This document shows positions 6,741-6,838 of a stretch of DNA of 6,838 nucleotides, one piece after another. The stretch comes from an uncultured Lachnospiraceae bacterium (GTDB lineage Bacteria; Bacillota_A; Clostridia; Lachnospirales; Lachnospiraceae), in contig CAMMZE010000056.1 of NCBI GenBank assembly GCA_946529195.1, positions 1-6,838 of the forward strand, read 5' to 3'. The position numbers and the translations under genes are program-made. The notes below the pieces were generated by a model. It did no database searches and was not told the origin of the DNA. It worked only from the letters and a program-made list of their open reading frames with translations. Each line of letters begins with the position of its first letter. Within the stretch, counting starts at the first letter, position 1.

Positions 6741-6838
6741 TTAGTATATCATGCAGCCGTTTCTGCCGGCTTCCTTGACCCGATAGAGGGCTGTGTCGGC
6801 ATCGGTAAAGATATCGCCCGACGGATTATTACGGTCTG
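6741..6838 (-). CDS. Diguanylate cyclase, C-terminal end of a GGDEF domain (5' part beyond window)
   Basis: Only the last 31 codons and the TAA stop (6741..6743) are in the window; the gene continues past 6838. The tail reads ...GDIFTDADTALYRVKEAGRNGC and ends MIY. This is the hallmark end of a GGDEF domain: ADxALYxxKxxGRN followed by a short hydrophobic strand. Such domains condense two GTP into c-di-GMP. Whether this copy keeps its GGDEF motif and which sensory domain precedes it cannot be seen. The stop is 20 bases before pelD on the same strand, so it is probably in the same transcript and could feed PelD directly, a role comparable to that of the cyclase CdgF in B. cereus Pel control (analogy, not homology shown). 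A degenerate receptor-type domain remains possible. Confidence 0.85.
   Translation of the reverse strand, partial: DRNNPSGDIFTDADTALYRVKEAGRNGCMIY

Noticed and set aside
1..6838. Mobile elements, CRISPR arrays, tRNA or rRNA genes
   Set aside because: The window is filled by coding sequence on one strand; no direct or inverted repeat array, transposase or RNA gene signature was seen.

Overview
The window is a minus-strand stretch of a Gram-positive-type pel exopolysaccharide operon, read from right to left. In transcription order it holds the last 31 codons of a GGDEF diguanylate cyclase (6741..6838), pelD (4606..6720), pelE (3726..4604), a pelA deacetylase of the DUF2194 type (1930..3729), pelF (506..1933) and the first 175 codons of pelG (1..525). 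This is the pelD-E-A(DA)-F-G order known from Bacillus cereus and many clostridia. The genes are packed with 20 bp, 1 bp, -4 bp, -4 bp and -20 bp junctions, each start has a purine-rich Shine-Dalgarno sequence, and no promoter or terminator is visible. There is no gene-free stretch longer than 20 bases.

Organism: probably a Firmicute of the class Clostridia, perhaps Lachnospiraceae. The basis is the Gram-positive pel layout, strong GGAG-type ribosome binding sites and intermediate G+C by eye. This is inference; there is no taxonomic marker gene in the window.

How the parts fit together: by analogy with the Pel systems of Pseudomonas aeruginosa and B. cereus, the upstream cyclase could make c-di-GMP. 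PelD would sense it through an RxxD site in a degenerate GGDEF domain. PelE is the membrane/TPR partner of PelD, and the PelD-PelE-PelG complex activates the cytosolic glycosyltransferase PelF. PelF polymerises UDP-activated N-acetylhexosamine, PelG passes the chain across the membrane, and the anchored deacetylase removes acetyl groups outside, giving a cationic polymer. The outer-membrane parts (PelB, PelC) and the PelA glycoside hydrolase domain are absent from the part seen, as expected for a single-membrane cell.

The most unusual element is the N-terminal ~285 residues of PelD. This is an extended short-chain dehydrogenase / nucleotide-sugar epimerase fold whose glycine motif and catalytic Ser/Tyr/Lys positions all look replaced. 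It looks like a pseudo-enzyme fused to a c-di-GMP receptor, possibly a sensor of nucleotide sugar or cofactor. With a diguanylate cyclase gene directly upstream, the locus may carry its own local signalling circuit. Gram-positive Pel systems as such are already described, so the novelty would lie in this regulatory front end.
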